DNA from: Streptomyces roseoverticillatus
GTDB lineage: Bacteria > Actinomycetota > Actinomycetes > Streptomycetales > Streptomycetaceae
Direction of reading: 5' to 3'
Length of the DNA stretch: 64,000 nt
Assembly: GCF_000719265.1 (NCBI RefSeq)
Contig: NZ_JOFL01000033.1
Location: 24,172 to 88,171 of the forward strand
The notes beneath the pieces are model-generated. The model ran no database searches. It saw nothing but the letters and a program-made list of their open reading frames with translations, and was not told where the DNA came from. Shown piece after piece: positions 10,632-19,234 of this stretch; positions within the stretch are counted from its first letter, which is position 1; each line of letters begins with the position of its first letter. The translations under genes were made by a program, and so were the position numbers.

Positions 10632-11965
10632 TGCGAAGCAGCGGCAGGAACAGCGGAAGCGGCAACCGGGACGACCGGGGCGGTCGAGGACGTCCGGCGT
10701 CCGGGGGCGGGCGCGCGGGCGGCGGCCGTTCCGGCGGCGGGCGCCCCGAGAGCGGCGGTCGGTCCGGCGGCGGGAGCTACGGCGGCGGTCGTTCCGAGGG
10801 CGGGCGCTCCGGTGGCGGTGGCTACGGCGGCGGTCGTTCCGAGGGCGGGCGCTCCGGTGGCGGTCGTTCCGAGGGCGGGCGTTACGACGGCGGCCGCTCC
10901 GGGGACCGGCGCGACGACAGGCCGCAGGAGCGTCCGCGCCGTCCGCGCCCCGAGGAGCGCCGCTACGACGTGGGCCCCGACGCCGAGCGCACCCGCAGCG
11001 GCCCCACCAGCGGCCGCACCAGCGGACCCACGAGCGGCCGCGGTGCGGCGGCTCGCGGCGGCGCCAAGGGCGGCCCCCGCAAGAGCTCCACGGCCGGCTC
11101 CGGCGGCCGCAGCAGCGGGCCCGCCCGTGGCCACGGCGCCCCCGCCCGCTCGCGCGAGCTCGATGCCAAGATCGAGGAGCGCAACCGGGAGCGGCACAAC
11201 AAGCCGCAGGTGAAGACCCCCAAGACCTTCCCCGGCGCCGAACAGGAAGGCGAGCGCCTGCAGAAGGTGCTGGCCCGTGCCGGCATGGGCTCCCGCCGCG
11301 CCTGCGAGGAGCTGGTCGAGCAGGCCCGCGTCGAGGTCAACGGCCGGATCGTCACCGAGCAGGGCCTGCGGGTCGACCCGGAGAAGGACGAGATCAAGGT
11401 CGACGGCCTGACCGTCGCCACCCAGTCCTACCTGTTCTTCGCCCTCAACAAGCCGGCCGGCGTCGTCTCCACCATGGAGGACCCCGACGGCCGCCAGTGC
11501 CTCGGCGACTACGTCACCAACCGCGAGACCCGGCTCTTCCACGTCGGCCGCCTCGACACGGAGACCGAGGGCATCATCCTGCTCACCAACCACGGCGAGC
11601 TGGCCCACCGGCTGACGCACCCGCGGTACGGCGTGCAGAAGACGTACCTCGCCGCCATCACGGGGCCGCTGCCGCGCGACATCGGCAAGCAGCTCAAGAA
11701 CGGCATCGAGCTGGAGGACGGGTACGCCCGCGCGGACAACTTCCGCGTCATCCAGCAGACCGGCAAGAACTACCTCGTCGAGGTCACCCTCCACGAGGGC
11801 CGCAAGCACATCGTGCGGCGCATGCTCGCCGAGGCGGGCTTCCCGGTCGAGAAGCTGGTCCGCACGTCGTTCGGCCCGATCGCCCTGGGCGACCAGAAGT
11901 CGGGCTGGCTGCGCCGCCTGACGAACACCGAGGTCGGCATGCTGATGGGCGAGGTCGACCTCTAA
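10631..11965 (+). CDS. rluB: RluB/RsuA-family 23S rRNA pseudouridine synthase with long Gly/Arg/Ser-rich N-terminus
   Basis: 444 residues from the ATG in the TGATG junction with scpB. Residues ~10-190 are an unusual Gly/Arg/Ser-rich tail with repeated GGRSEGGRSGGG motifs, then basic segments. The conserved part starts at GERLQKVLARAGMGSRRACEELV (S4 RNA-binding domain). The catalytic region HVGRLDTETEGIILLTNHGEL has its Asp at about residue 309. TLHEGRKHIVRRMLAEAGFPV closes the domain. The family isomerises uridines in rRNA. The disordered tail resembles RGG-type RNA-binding regions. The scpA-scpB-rluB order is conserved in many bacteria. Confidence 0.92.
   Translation: MRSSGRNSGSGNRDDRGGRGRPASGGGRAGGGRSGGGRPESGGRSGGGSYGGGRSEGGRSGGGGYGGGRSEGGRSGGGRSEGGRYDGGRSGDRRDDRPQERPRRPRPEERRYDVGPDAERTRSGPTSGRTSGPTSGRGAAARGGAKGGPRKSSTAGSGGRSSGPARGHGAPARSRELDAKIEERNRERHNKPQVKTPKTFPGAEQEGERLQKVLARAGMGSRRACEELVEQARVEVNGRIVTEQGLRVDPEKDEIKVDGLTVATQSYLFFALNKPAGVVSTMEDPDGRQCLGDYVTNRETRLFHVGRLDTETEGIILLTNHGELAHRLTHPRYGVQKTYLAAITGPLPRDIGKQLKNGIELEDGYARADNFRVIQQTGKNYLVEVTLHEGRKHIVRRMLAEAGFPVEKLVRTSFGPIALGDQKSGWLRRLTNTEVGMLMGEVDL
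10735..10895 (+). repeat. Direct repeats coding the Gly/Arg/Ser-rich tail of the pseudouridine synthase
   Basis: Near-identical units of about 18-45 bases built on cggtcgttccgagggcgg and gctccggtggcgg recur at least three times, all in frame with the downstream gene. Copy number is likely to vary between strains by slippage. Confidence 0.7.
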
Positions 11966-12358
11966 CCGGTCGGGGCTCCGGCCCCTTGGGGGGCCGCCCC
12001 GGTCCGGTACCGCCGGTCACGTATGGCGTGGCCGGTCGCCGTTGCGGCGGAGACGACCTTCTGCGGAAGGTCCGAGTTCCGCCGCAGCGGCGCCGAGGCC
12101 GGCTGACCGGTCCGTCCGGCGCCGGCCGCGACATCCCCCGCCGCAACGGCGATAGGCCTCCGTGGCGCGGCCCGGCGGTGCCTTACGGGCTCAGGCGGTC
12201 CGGCGCGGCCGAGACCGCCGCGTCGGCTGATCTCCCCCGGCTACCGCTGGGAGGTGCCCCCGGCCGCGGCGGTCTGCAGGGTGCGGACACCACCCCGCAC
12301 ACGGACCGGGGCGCCGGACCGCGCCGCCCGCAGGGCACGCCGCGCCGCCCGCAGGGCC
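11966..12358. repeat. Intergenic inverted-repeat element (locus A)
   Basis: 393 bases with no supported gene. It holds one copy of the dispersed GC-rich element: outer arm GGTACCGCCGG at 12006-12016, inner arm CGTTGCGGCGGA at 12040-12051, then opposing arms TCCGCCGCAGCGG near 12080, CCGCCGCAACGG near 12138 and CCGGCGGTGCC at 12172-12182. A second palindrome-like segment at about 12233-12264 (ctcccccggc ... gggaggtgccccc) is of a type I recall between Streptomyces genes. Confidence 0.7.
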
Positions 12359-13054
12359 CTAGCCCGCCGAGGCCCGGCGTACGCGTATCAGGAAGTCCTC
12401 GACGCGCGCCCGGTCCGGTTCCTCGGGGAGCGGGCTCGTACGGGCCGCCTCGTCGGCCTCCTCGCCGAGGCGGTTCAGCCACGCCTCCGCCTCGGGCCAG
12501 GGCACCTCGCCCCGCCGCACGGCGAGCAGCGGTTCGCGCAGGTCGCCGACGTCGAGCGCGAGCGACCCCGTGCGCAGCAGGTCGCGGCCGCTGATCAGCA
12601 GCCGCAGCGCGTGCATGACGGGCTTCCACCGCCGCGGCGTGCCGTGCGCCCGGACGTCCGCCGTGAACTTCCTGCGCTGGTCCGCCGCGTAGCCCGCGTA
12701 CGTCTGCCGGACCTTGCGGGAGAGGAACGCCTCCCGCAGGGCCAGCAGCTCGCGACCGGTGGCGTCGACGTGCTCGACCAGCGGGGAGTGCAGGCACTCC
12801 AGGATGTTCGGGTTGCCCCGCAGCGCCAGCTCACAGAACCGTTCCAGCTCCCAGGAGAACTGCTCCTCGGCCGGCCCCTCCACGTGCGGCGGCGGCTTTA
12901 CGAAGCCCCAGAACAGCGGCGTGGGCGCCACGTACACGCCCCGCCGGTCCGTATCGCTGCCCTCCGTGGCCAGCCCGAAGGCGCGCGAGCCCATCACGCA
13001 CGCGTAGACGGTGTGCTCGGTGACCAGCGCGACCGGGGCCACGGACACCGTCAC
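12359..13054 (-). CDS. Nucleotidyltransferase-domain protein
   Basis: 231 residues from a GTG that overlaps the DUF952 stop by four bases (GTGA on the minus strand). The N-terminus has the minimal nucleotidyltransferase signature CVMGSRAFGLATEGSDTDRRG, with GS and DxD metal ligands, followed by helical segments (LELALRGNPNILECLHSPL-like) of the YCR015-type/predicted nucleotidyltransferase family. It probably transfers a nucleotidyl group; the substrate is unknown. It forms a two-gene unit with the DUF952 gene, inserted between rluB and tyrA. Confidence 0.8.
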   Translation of the reverse strand: MTVSVAPVALVTEHTVYACVMGSRAFGLATEGSDTDRRGVYVAPTPLFWGFVKPPPHVEGPAEEQFSWELERFCELALRGNPNILECLHSPLVEHVDATGRELLALREAFLSRKVRQTYAGYAADQRRKFTADVRAHGTPRRWKPVMHALRLLISGRDLLRTGSLALDVGDLREPLLAVRRGEVPWPEAEAWLNRLGEEADEAARTSPLPEEPDRARVEDFLIRVRRASAG

Positions 13055-13419
13055 GACCACACCGCCAGGCCCGTCGCCCGGCCGTCCTCGTCGCGCTGGA
13101 TCTCCATCATTCCCTCGACCGCGTCGCGGTTGATGCGGCCGAAGACGTGCGGGAACCGCGTGGCGGGGTCGACGCCCGGCGGCGGGGCCGGGTCGGCGGC
13201 CTCCCAGCGGACCAGGACGTCCAGCTTGTGCTCGTCGATCAGGAGGACCATCAGCGGGCCGCGCACGTCCCTGTAGAACGCCGTGGCCACGGCGAGCGTC
13301 GTCTCCTCGTCGGGCGAGCAGTGGACGAAGCCGTCCTCGGAGAGGGAGGCGGGGGAGTACGGGCGGTCGGGCACGGCCAGCCAGTCGTCCAGGGGCACCA
13401 CGTGGTAGATCATGTGCAT
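13051..13419 (-). CDS. DUF952 family protein
   Basis: 122 residues. The sequence MIYHVVPLDDW ... DGFVHCS ... LMVLLIDEHKLDVLVRWE ... FPHVFGRINRDAVEGM is characteristic of DUF952, a small family with an ADP-ribosyltransferase-like fold and no firm function. The ATG at 13419 is used; an ATG at 13413 is an alternative, and no clear ribosome binding site is seen. It overlaps the downstream nucleotidyltransferase by 4 bases, suggesting a joint role, possibly in nucleotide or RNA modification (inference). Confidence 0.85.
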   Translation of the reverse strand: MHMIYHVVPLDDWLAVPDRPYSPASLSEDGFVHCSPDEETTLAVATAFYRDVRGPLMVLLIDEHKLDVLVRWEAADPAPPPGVDPATRFPHVFGRINRDAVEGMMEIQRDEDGRATGLAVWS

Positions 13420-13542
13420 GGTTGTACCGGACGCGGGCCCGGCAGTCCCGCAGGGCGCCCGCCCCGCCCGGCCGGAGGAGCGGCTGGATAGGCTGGCCGG
13501 GCCCGCTCTCCGTCACGCTCCACGCACCCGCAAGGACTCCCA

Positions 13543-14628
13543 GTGAGAACCGCCCTCGTCATCGGCACCGGACTGATCGGCACCTCCGCCGCGCTCGCCC
13601 TCGCGGGCCGCGGGGTCCACGTCCACCTCAGGGACCACGATCCGGACGCGGCGCGGACGGCCGCGGCCCGGGGCGCCGGCACCGACGGGGCGCCCGGGGG
13701 CCCGGTGGACCTGGTGATCGTCTCCGTGCCGCCGGCGCACGTCGCGGCCACGCTCGCCGCGGCGATCCGGGACGGCCTCGGCCGCGGCTACATCGACGTC
13801 GCGAGCGTCAAGGGCGGCCCGCGCCGCGAGCTGGAGGCGCTCGGCGCCGACCTCTCCGGCTACCTCGGGACGCACCCGATGGCGGGCCGCGAGCGCTCCG
13901 GCCCCATGGCCGCCACGGCCGACCTCTTCGAGGGCCGCCCGTGGGTGCTCACGCCCACCCGGGACAGCGACACCGAGGTCCTCAACCTGGCCCTCGAACT
14001 CGTCGCCCTGTGCCGCGCGGTGCCCGTCGTCATGGACGCCGACGACCACGACCGGGCCGTCGCCCTCGTCTCGCACACCCCGCACCTGCTCTCCAGCATG
14101 GTCGCCGCCCGCCTGCAGGACGCGGACGAGACGGCCGTGCGGCTGTGCGGCCAGGGCATCCGCGACGTGACCCGGATCGCCGCGTCCGACCCCAAGCTGT
14201 GGGTGGAGATCCTCTCCGCCAACCCGGGCCCCGTCGCCGAGATCCTCGCCGCCGTCGCCGCCGACCTGGACGAGACGGTACGGGCCCTGCGCGCGCTGGA
14301 GGCCGCGGACGACGACAAGCGGGAGGAGGGCGCGGCCGGCCTGGAGGACGTCCTGCGGCGCGGCAACGCGGGCCGCAGCCGGGTGCCGGGCAAGCACGGG
14401 GCGGCTCCGGCCGCGTACGAGACGGTCACCGTCCTCATCGGCGACCAGCCGGGCGAGCTCGCCCGCATTTTCGCCGACGCGGGCCGGGCGGGCGTGAACA
14501 TCGAGGACGTCCGCATCGAGCACGCGACGGGGCAGCAGGCGGGCCTGATCCAGCTCATGGTCGAACCGGGCGCGGTGACGTCCCTGACGGCAACCCTCCG
14601 CGACCAGGGCTGGTCACTGCGGCAGTAG
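13543..14628 (+). CDS. tyrA: Prephenate dehydrogenase
   Basis: 361 residues; GTG start with AAGGA upstream. The Rossmann motif ALVIGTGLIGTSAALALAG is at the N-terminus, then the prephenate dehydrogenase core (VASVKGG, GTHPMAGRERSGP, HTPHLLSS, DVTRIAASDPKLW). A C-terminal ACT domain (ETVTVLIGDQPGELARIF ... VNIEDVRIEH) probably gives feedback control by tyrosine. It oxidatively decarboxylates prephenate to 4-hydroxyphenylpyruvate in tyrosine synthesis. From memory, a chorismate mutase gene usually lies just upstream in Streptomyces; it is not here. Confidence 0.94.
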   Translation: MRTALVIGTGLIGTSAALALAGRGVHVHLRDHDPDAARTAAARGAGTDGAPGGPVDLVIVSVPPAHVAATLAAAIRDGLGRGYIDVASVKGGPRRELEALGADLSGYLGTHPMAGRERSGPMAATADLFEGRPWVLTPTRDSDTEVLNLALELVALCRAVPVVMDADDHDRAVALVSHTPHLLSSMVAARLQDADETAVRLCGQGIRDVTRIAASDPKLWVEILSANPGPVAEILAAVAADLDETVRALRALEAADDDKREEGAAGLEDVLRRGNAGRSRVPGKHGAAPAAYETVTVLIGDQPGELARIFADAGRAGVNIEDVRIEHATGQQAGLIQLMVEPGAVTSLTATLRDQGWSLRQ

Positions 14629-14741
14629 CGAGGGGTGCGGGCCCGCGGGGCCGATGCCGCTCCCGCGAGCCAGTAACCTTGTCGGAGGCTGGTATGAACC
14701 GCCCGTTCCCCACCCCGTGCACAAGGAAGGTGTCTGACACC

Positions 14742-15443
14742 GTGGAAACCGCCGCCCGGACCGCTCCGGCAGCAGTCATCGTCGGCATCGACGGCCCCTC
14801 CGGCACGGGCAAGTCCAGCACGTCCAAGGCCGTCGCCGCCAAGCTCGGCCTGCGCTACCTGGACACCGGCGCGCAGTACCGCGCGATCACCTGGTGGATG
14901 CTGAGCAACGGCATCGACGTGAACGACGCCGCCGCGGTCGCCGATGCCGCGGGCAAGCCCGAGATCGTCTCCGGCACCGACCCGTCCGCGCCGACCATCA
15001 CGGTCGACGGTGCCGACGCCGCGGGCCCGATCCGCACCCAGGAGGTCACCTCCGCGGTCAGCGCCGTCAGCGCCGTCCCGGAGATCCGTACGCGCCTGAC
15101 CGAGCTGCAGCGGGCGATCGCCGCCGAGGCTCCGGCCGGCATCGTCGTCGAGGGCCGCGACATCGGCACGACGGTGCTGCCCGACGCCGACCTCAAGATC
15201 TTCCTGACGGCGTCCGCCGAGGCCCGGGCCGCCCGCCGCAGCGGCGAGCTGAAGGGCAAGGAGGCCGCCGACCTGGCCGCGACCCAGGCCGCCCTGATCA
15301 AGCGGGACGCCGCCGACTCCGGCCGCAAGACCTCGCCGCTGGCCAAGGCGGGCGACGCGGTCGAGGTGGACACCACGGAGCTCACGCTGGAGCAGGTCAT
15401 CGAGTGCGTGGTGACCCTGGTCGAGGAGCGGCGCAGCGCGTGA
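14742..15443 (+). CDS. cmk: Cytidylate kinase
   Basis: 233 residues from the GTG at 14742 (VETAARTAPAAVIVGIDGPSG), with AAGGAAGG 11 bases upstream; GTG 14730 and ATG 14694 are in-frame alternatives. P-loop IDGPSGTGKSSTSKAVA, YLDTGAQYRAITW for CMP recognition, VVEGRDIGTTVLPDADLKIFL and the lid EARAARRSGELKG. It phosphorylates CMP and dCMP. The stop overlaps the acyltransferase start by 4 bases (GTGA); der follows, an arrangement common in actinobacteria. Confidence 0.95.
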   Translation: METAARTAPAAVIVGIDGPSGTGKSSTSKAVAAKLGLRYLDTGAQYRAITWWMLSNGIDVNDAAAVADAAGKPEIVSGTDPSAPTITVDGADAAGPIRTQEVTSAVSAVSAVPEIRTRLTELQRAIAAEAPAGIVVEGRDIGTTVLPDADLKIFLTASAEARAARRSGELKGKEAADLAATQAALIKRDAADSGRKTSPLAKAGDAVEVDTTELTLEQVIECVVTLVEERRSA

Positions 15444-16081
15444 CCGCTTCCCCCGGGGGTGCCGCCGTCGGGCGGCGGATCGGCATAGGCCTGATGTACG
15501 GGCTGTGGAAGCCGCGTGTGCTGGGCGCCTGGCGGGTGCCCGCCGCGGGGCCGGTCATCCTGGCCGTGAACCACTCCCACAACGTCGACGGCCCGATGCT
15601 CATGGGCACCGCGCCCCGGCCGGTGCACTTCCTGATCAAGAAGGAGGCGTTCGTCGGCCCCCTCGGCCGGTTCCTGGAAGGGATCGGCCAGCTGAAGGTG
15701 GACCGGGAGAGCGCCGACCGCGCCGCGATCACGGAGGCGCTGGGCGTCCTGGAGCACGGCGGGGTCCTGGGGATCTTCCCCGAGGGCACCCGGGGCGAGG
15801 GTGACTTCGCCTCGCTGCGCGCCGGCCTCGCCTACTTCGCGGTGCGCTCGGGGGCGCCGATCGTGCCCGTTGCGGTGCTCGGAAGTACCGAGCGCAGGGG
15901 CCGCCTCGTGCGCGGCCTGCCGCCGCTGCGCAGCCGGGTCGACGTCGTCTTCGGGGACGCCTTCGAGGCGGGCGACGGCAGCGGCCGGCGCACGCGCAAG
16001 GCGCTGGACGAGGCGACCGTCCGGATCCAGCAGCGGCTGGGCGCGCACTTGGCGGACGCCAAGCGGCTGACCGGCCGCTGA
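15440..16081 (+). CDS. 1-acyl-sn-glycerol-3-phosphate acyltransferase (PlsC family)
   Basis: 213 residues; GTG coupled to the cmk stop. The catalytic NHSHNVDGP (NHX4D) and the FPEGTRGEG motif are both present, plus [27 protein letters not shown] for glycerol-3-phosphate binding. It should acylate lysophosphatidate to phosphatidate at the membrane, although some family members use other acceptors. It lies between cmk and der in one transcription unit. Confidence 0.92.
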   Translation: MTASPGGAAVGRRIGIGLMYGLWKPRVLGAWRVPAAGPVILAVNHSHNVDGPMLMGTAPRPVHFLIKKEAFVGPLGRFLEGIGQLKVDRESADRAAITEALGVLEHGGVLGIFPEGTRGEGDFASLRAGLAYFAVRSGAPIVPVAVLGSTERRGRLVRGLPPLRSRVDVVFGDAFEAGDGSGRRTRKALDEATVRIQQRLGAHLADAKRLTGR

Positions 16082-16139
16082 ACGAGACTTAGTAGCGGAC
16101 CCGCGGGTCCGCCGACCATACGAACGAGGAACGGACTTC

Positions 16140-17597
16140 ATGAACGACCAGATCCACGGCGACGAGCACGGTGAGCTTGGCGACGCCGAGTACGCGGAGT
16201 TCATGGAGCTCGCGGCGCAGGAGGGCTTCGAGGCCGACGAGGTCGAGGGCGCCCTCGGCGAGGCCGGTCACGGCCCGCTGCCCGTGCTCGCCGTCGTCGG
16301 CCGCCCGAACGTCGGCAAGTCGACGCTCGTGAACCGCATCATCGGCCGCCGCGAGGCGGTCGTCGAGGACCGCCCGGGCGTCACCCGCGACCGCGTCACC
16401 TACGAGGCCGAGTGGGCCGGCCGCCGCTTCAAGGTCGTCGACACCGGCGGCTGGGAGCAGGACGTCCTCGGCATCGACGCGTCCGTCGCCGCCCAGGCCG
16501 AGTACGCGATCGAGGCCGCCGACGCGGTCGTCTTCGTCGTGGACGCCACGGTCGGCGCGACCGACACCGACGAGGCCGTCGTCAAGCTGCTGCGCCGGGC
16601 CGGCAAGCCCGTCGTGCTGTGCGCCAACAAGGTCGACGGCCCCTCCGCCGAGGCCGACGCCGCCATGCTGTGGTCGCTGGGCCTCGGCGAGCCGATGCCG
16701 GTCTCCGCGCTGCACGGCCGCGGCACCGGCGACATGCTGGACGAGGTCCTCAAGGCCCTGCCCGAGGCCCCGGCCCAGCGCTTCGGCACCGCGGTCGGCG
16801 GCCCGCGCCGCATCGCCCTGATCGGCCGCCCGAACGTCGGCAAGTCCTCCCTGCTCAACAAGGTGGCGGGCGAGGAGCGCGTCGTCGTCAACGAGCTCGC
16901 GGGCACCACCCGCGACCCGGTCGACGAGCTGATCGAGCTCGGCGGCGTGACCTGGAAGTTCGTGGACACCGCGGGCATCCGCAAGCGCGTCCACCTCCAG
17001 GAGGGCGCCGACTACTACGCCTCCCTGCGCACCGCCGCCGCGGTCGAGAAGGCCGAGGTCGCGGTGATCCTGATCGACGCGAGCGAGAGCATCTCCGTCC
17101 AGGACCAGCGCATCGTCACCATGGCCGTCGAGGCCGGCCGTGCGATCGTCATCGCGTACAACAAGTGGGACACGCTCGACGAGGAGCGCCGCTACTACCT
17201 CGAGCGCGAGATCGAGACCGAGTTCCAGCAGGTCGCGTGGGCGCCGCGGGTCAATGTCTCGGCGCAGACCGGCCGGCACATGGAGAAGCTCGTCCCGGCG
17301 ATCGAGACGGCCCTCGCGGGCTGGGAGACGCGCGTGCCGACCGGGCGGCTGAACGCCTTCCTCGGCGAGCTCGTCGCGGCCCACCCGCACCCGATCCGGG
17401 GCGGCAAGCAGCCGCGCATCCTCTTCGGCACGCAGGCGGGCACGAAGCCCCCGCGGTTCGTCCTCTTCGCCTCCGGCTTCATCGAGGCGGGCTACCGGCG
17501 CTTCGTGGAGCGCCGCCTGCGCGAGGAGTTCGGCTTCGAGGGGACGCCGATCCACATCTCGGTGCGGGTGCGCGAGAAGCGCGGGCGCAAGAAGTAG
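16140..17597 (+). CDS. der: GTPase Der (EngA), ribosome 50S assembly factor
   Basis: 485 residues; ATG with GAGGA upstream. An acidic N-terminal ~48-residue leader is followed by two tandem GTPase domains, each with G1 GRPNVGKS(T/S)[24 protein letters not shown] with DTGGWEQ and NKVD, then [18 protein letters not shown] with DTAGIRKR and NKWD. A C-terminal KH-like domain ends in [11 protein letters not shown]. Der is essential in most bacteria for large-subunit maturation. The 3' end of this gene is duplicated just downstream. Confidence 0.96.
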   Translation: MNDQIHGDEHGELGDAEYAEFMELAAQEGFEADEVEGALGEAGHGPLPVLAVVGRPNVGKSTLVNRIIGRREAVVEDRPGVTRDRVTYEAEWAGRRFKVVDTGGWEQDVLGIDASVAAQAEYAIEAADAVVFVVDATVGATDTDEAVVKLLRRAGKPVVLCANKVDGPSAEADAAMLWSLGLGEPMPVSALHGRGTGDMLDEVLKALPEAPAQRFGTAVGGPRRIALIGRPNVGKSSLLNKVAGEERVVVNELAGTTRDPVDELIELGGVTWKFVDTAGIRKRVHLQEGADYYASLRTAAAVEKAEVAVILIDASESISVQDQRIVTMAVEAGRAIVIAYNKWDTLDEERRYYLEREIETEFQQVAWAPRVNVSAQTGRHMEKLVPAIETALAGWETRVPTGRLNAFLGELVAAHPHPIRGGKQPRILFGTQAGTKPPRFVLFASGFIEAGYRRFVERRLREEFGFEGTPIHISVRVREKRGRKK

Positions 17598-17614
17598 GCA
17601 GGGCGAGCTCTGCC

Positions 17615-17650
17615 GGACCCCCGGCTGGGGGTCCGGGGGTTATCCCCCGG
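17615..17650 (+). terminator. Overlapping hairpins after der
   Basis: GGACCCCC (17615-17622) pairs with GGGGGTCC (17627-17634), and CCGGGGG (17633-17639) pairs with CCCCCGG (17644-17650). The two hairpins share two bases and are mutually exclusive at their junction. They lie between der and the repeated der tail. Confidence 0.65.
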
Positions 17651-17660
17651 GAATTGCAGC

Positions 17661-17697
17661 CGGTGCGGGTGCGCGAGAAGCGCGGGCGCAAGAAGTA
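17661..17697 (+). repeat. 37-bp copy of the der 3' end
   Basis: The 37 bases at 17560-17596, coding the last residues of Der through the first two bases of the stop, recur perfectly at 17661-17697, 101 bases downstream. The copy encodes [11 protein letters not shown] and again ends in a stop (TAA instead of TAG). It has no start or binding site and is not a gene; the hairpins at 17615-17650 lie between the copies. Confidence 0.95.
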
Positions 17698-17703
17698 AGA
17701 CGT

Positions 17704-17738
17704 GAGGGGCTGGGGGCCGTAGGGCCCCGCAGCCCCTC
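17704..17738. terminator. Bidirectional terminator between der and the convergent hypothetical gene
   Basis: GAGGGGCTG (17704-17712) pairs with CAGCCCCTC (17730-17738), and GGGGCC (17713-17718) with GGCCCC (17723-17728), with one bulged base and a four-base loop. It sits just before the stop of the convergent gene at 17744. Confidence 0.8.
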
Positions 17739-17743
17739 TGTCG

Positions 17744-18226
17744 CTAATAGCCGCGCATGCGGCCGTCACGTGGTGCGGGCGGCAGCGCGGGCATGTGCCC
17801 GCGCTGCCGCCCGTAGTGCGTGTCCCAGGCGGTCTGGTAGCCCGACGGAACGTGGTAGCCCAGCTGGCCGGCATAGCCCTGCTGCCCGCCGTACTGGCCG
17901 TAGCCGAGCTGCGGATGCGGACCGAAGCCCACGAACTTCAGCTCCTCCTCGCCGGAACGGTCGAAGGGGAGGGCCCGGAACGAGCGGCGGTACTCGGAGT
18001 AGAGCGCATCGTAGATCGGGGTGACCGAGACGGGATGGCTCTGCGGGGTGGTGTCGCGGGGTGGGCGCATACCGGGGATGTGGTTCGGGTACGGAATCCG
18101 CGGGGCAGGCTCGTATGAGTGCACATACGAGCCAACGAGCCCGTGGCCCGGGGGATGCGGGCCCGGCCCGTAATGGGCCGCCGGAGCGTGGCCGGCGGGG
18201 TCCACGGGGTGCACGACGCTCGTCAC
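17744..18226 (-). CDS. Conserved hypothetical protein, Tyr/Gly/Pro-rich
   Basis: 160 residues from a GTG overlapping the upstream gene's stop by four bases. The N-terminal half is rich in His, Pro and Gly (HPVDPAGHAPAAHYGPG); the middle has SVTPIYDALYSEYRRSFRALPFD, which looks like a short folded helix; the C-terminus has Gly-Tyr-rich repeats (YGQYGGQQGYAGQLGYH). I do not recognise the family. From memory a similar pair exists at this position in other Streptomyces. Coupling suggests it works with the upstream gene. Confidence 0.7.
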   Translation of the reverse strand: MTSVVHPVDPAGHAPAAHYGPGPHPPGHGLVGSYVHSYEPAPRIPYPNHIPGMRPPRDTTPQSHPVSVTPIYDALYSEYRRSFRALPFDRSGEEELKFVGFGPHPQLGYGQYGGQQGYAGQLGYHVPSGYQTAWDTHYGRQRGHMPALPPAPRDGRMRGY

Positions 18227-19047
18227 GTACCCGCGAGCGGCATGGACGCGGCGACGAGCCGCCCGGCCGCCGCCGCCCGGTCGAGGGCCTCGCGCAGCAG
18301 GTCCTCCCGCGGCTGCGAGCCGATCGTGCCGACGGGCGCCGCGAAGACCAGCACCCGCTTGGTCTTGTTCACCGCCGAGCGCCACTCGGGGGCCACCTGC
18401 ATCGCCTGGTGGGCCTGCCACCACGCACTGGGCTGGCCACCCGCGACGCCCGGCATCAGGATCGCGTGCAGCTGCCCCATGGCCAGCAGCACCGACCAGC
18501 CCGGGGTGGGCGGCGGCACCTGCTCCACGGTGGCGACGGGCGCGAAGCCCTGCTCGATCAGGAGCGGCAGGAAGACGTCGACCGGCCCGGTCGTGCCCGG
18601 GCGGGCGATCGGCCCGAGCGGCTCGACGACGAGCGCCGGGTGCTGGTCGCCCTTGATCAGCACCAGGCCGCTGGTGACGCCCAGCTCGGCCTGCACGGGC
18701 CCGTCGGGCGCGGCGGTCAGCGTGGGCATGGCGGCGGGCGCCGGCAGCTGCGGCGCACCGGCCTGCTCACCCTCGCCCTGGATGGAGCGCACGGCGCCCT
18801 GCAGCTGTTCCTCGGGGACCGCGACGACCTGGGAGGGGATGCAGGCGGCGTGCGCGAAGGCGAGCACGGCCGTCTCCTCGCCGACGAAGAGCACGGTGCT
18901 GGTCCGCTCCCGGTCCGTGTCGCCCGGTGTGCGGCAGGACGTGCAGTCGTAGCTGCCCGGGGCGGTGACGCCGCCCAGCAGTCGTTCGGCCTCTTCGTCG
19001 CCGATCTCGGCGCGGACGTCCTCACTGACGTCGAGCATGCGCGGCAC
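18223..19047 (-). CDS. Conserved hypothetical protein (possible SseB-like)
   Basis: 274 residues; GTG start with AGGAG 5 bases upstream. Mixed alpha/beta sequence with hydrophobic strands (STVLFVGEETAVLAFAHAA, SGLVLIKGDQHPALVVEPLG, KRVLVFAAPVGTIG). No catalytic motif is evident; CTSCRTPGD has two cysteines but no clear metal site. The overall pattern resembles SseB-type proteins of actinobacteria, but I cannot confirm it. It is translationally coupled to the Tyr/Gly-rich gene downstream and diverges from the glycosyltransferase. Confidence 0.65.
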   Translation of the reverse strand: MPRMLDVSEDVRAEIGDEEAERLLGGVTAPGSYDCTSCRTPGDTDRERTSTVLFVGEETAVLAFAHAACIPSQVVAVPEEQLQGAVRSIQGEGEQAGAPQLPAPAAMPTLTAAPDGPVQAELGVTSGLVLIKGDQHPALVVEPLGPIARPGTTGPVDVFLPLLIEQGFAPVATVEQVPPPTPGWSVLLAMGQLHAILMPGVAGGQPSAWWQAHQAMQVAPEWRSAVNKTKRVLVFAAPVGTIGSQPREDLLREALDRAAAAGRLVAASMPLAGT

Positions 19048-19234
19048 GGGTGGCTCCTAGATATCGGTGCGTATCACACGGGGGTTCCCGGTTCGTAAGA
19101 GCACAACGGGCGATCCGCGGCGGGGGTCACGCGTAACGAGTTGGGGATCGGGGCCAACCTCCCGGCCCGTACCACGGTCTAGTCTTCCGGTAGGCGGGCT
19201 GGAAGGAATGTCCGCGGCAACCGGCTGGGGACGA

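Noticed and set aside
17598..17700. A longer Der-like product reading into the duplicated tail
   Set aside because: der ends in TAG at 17597; the second tail lies in another frame relative to the gene (offset 101 bases), so it cannot be read as an extension.
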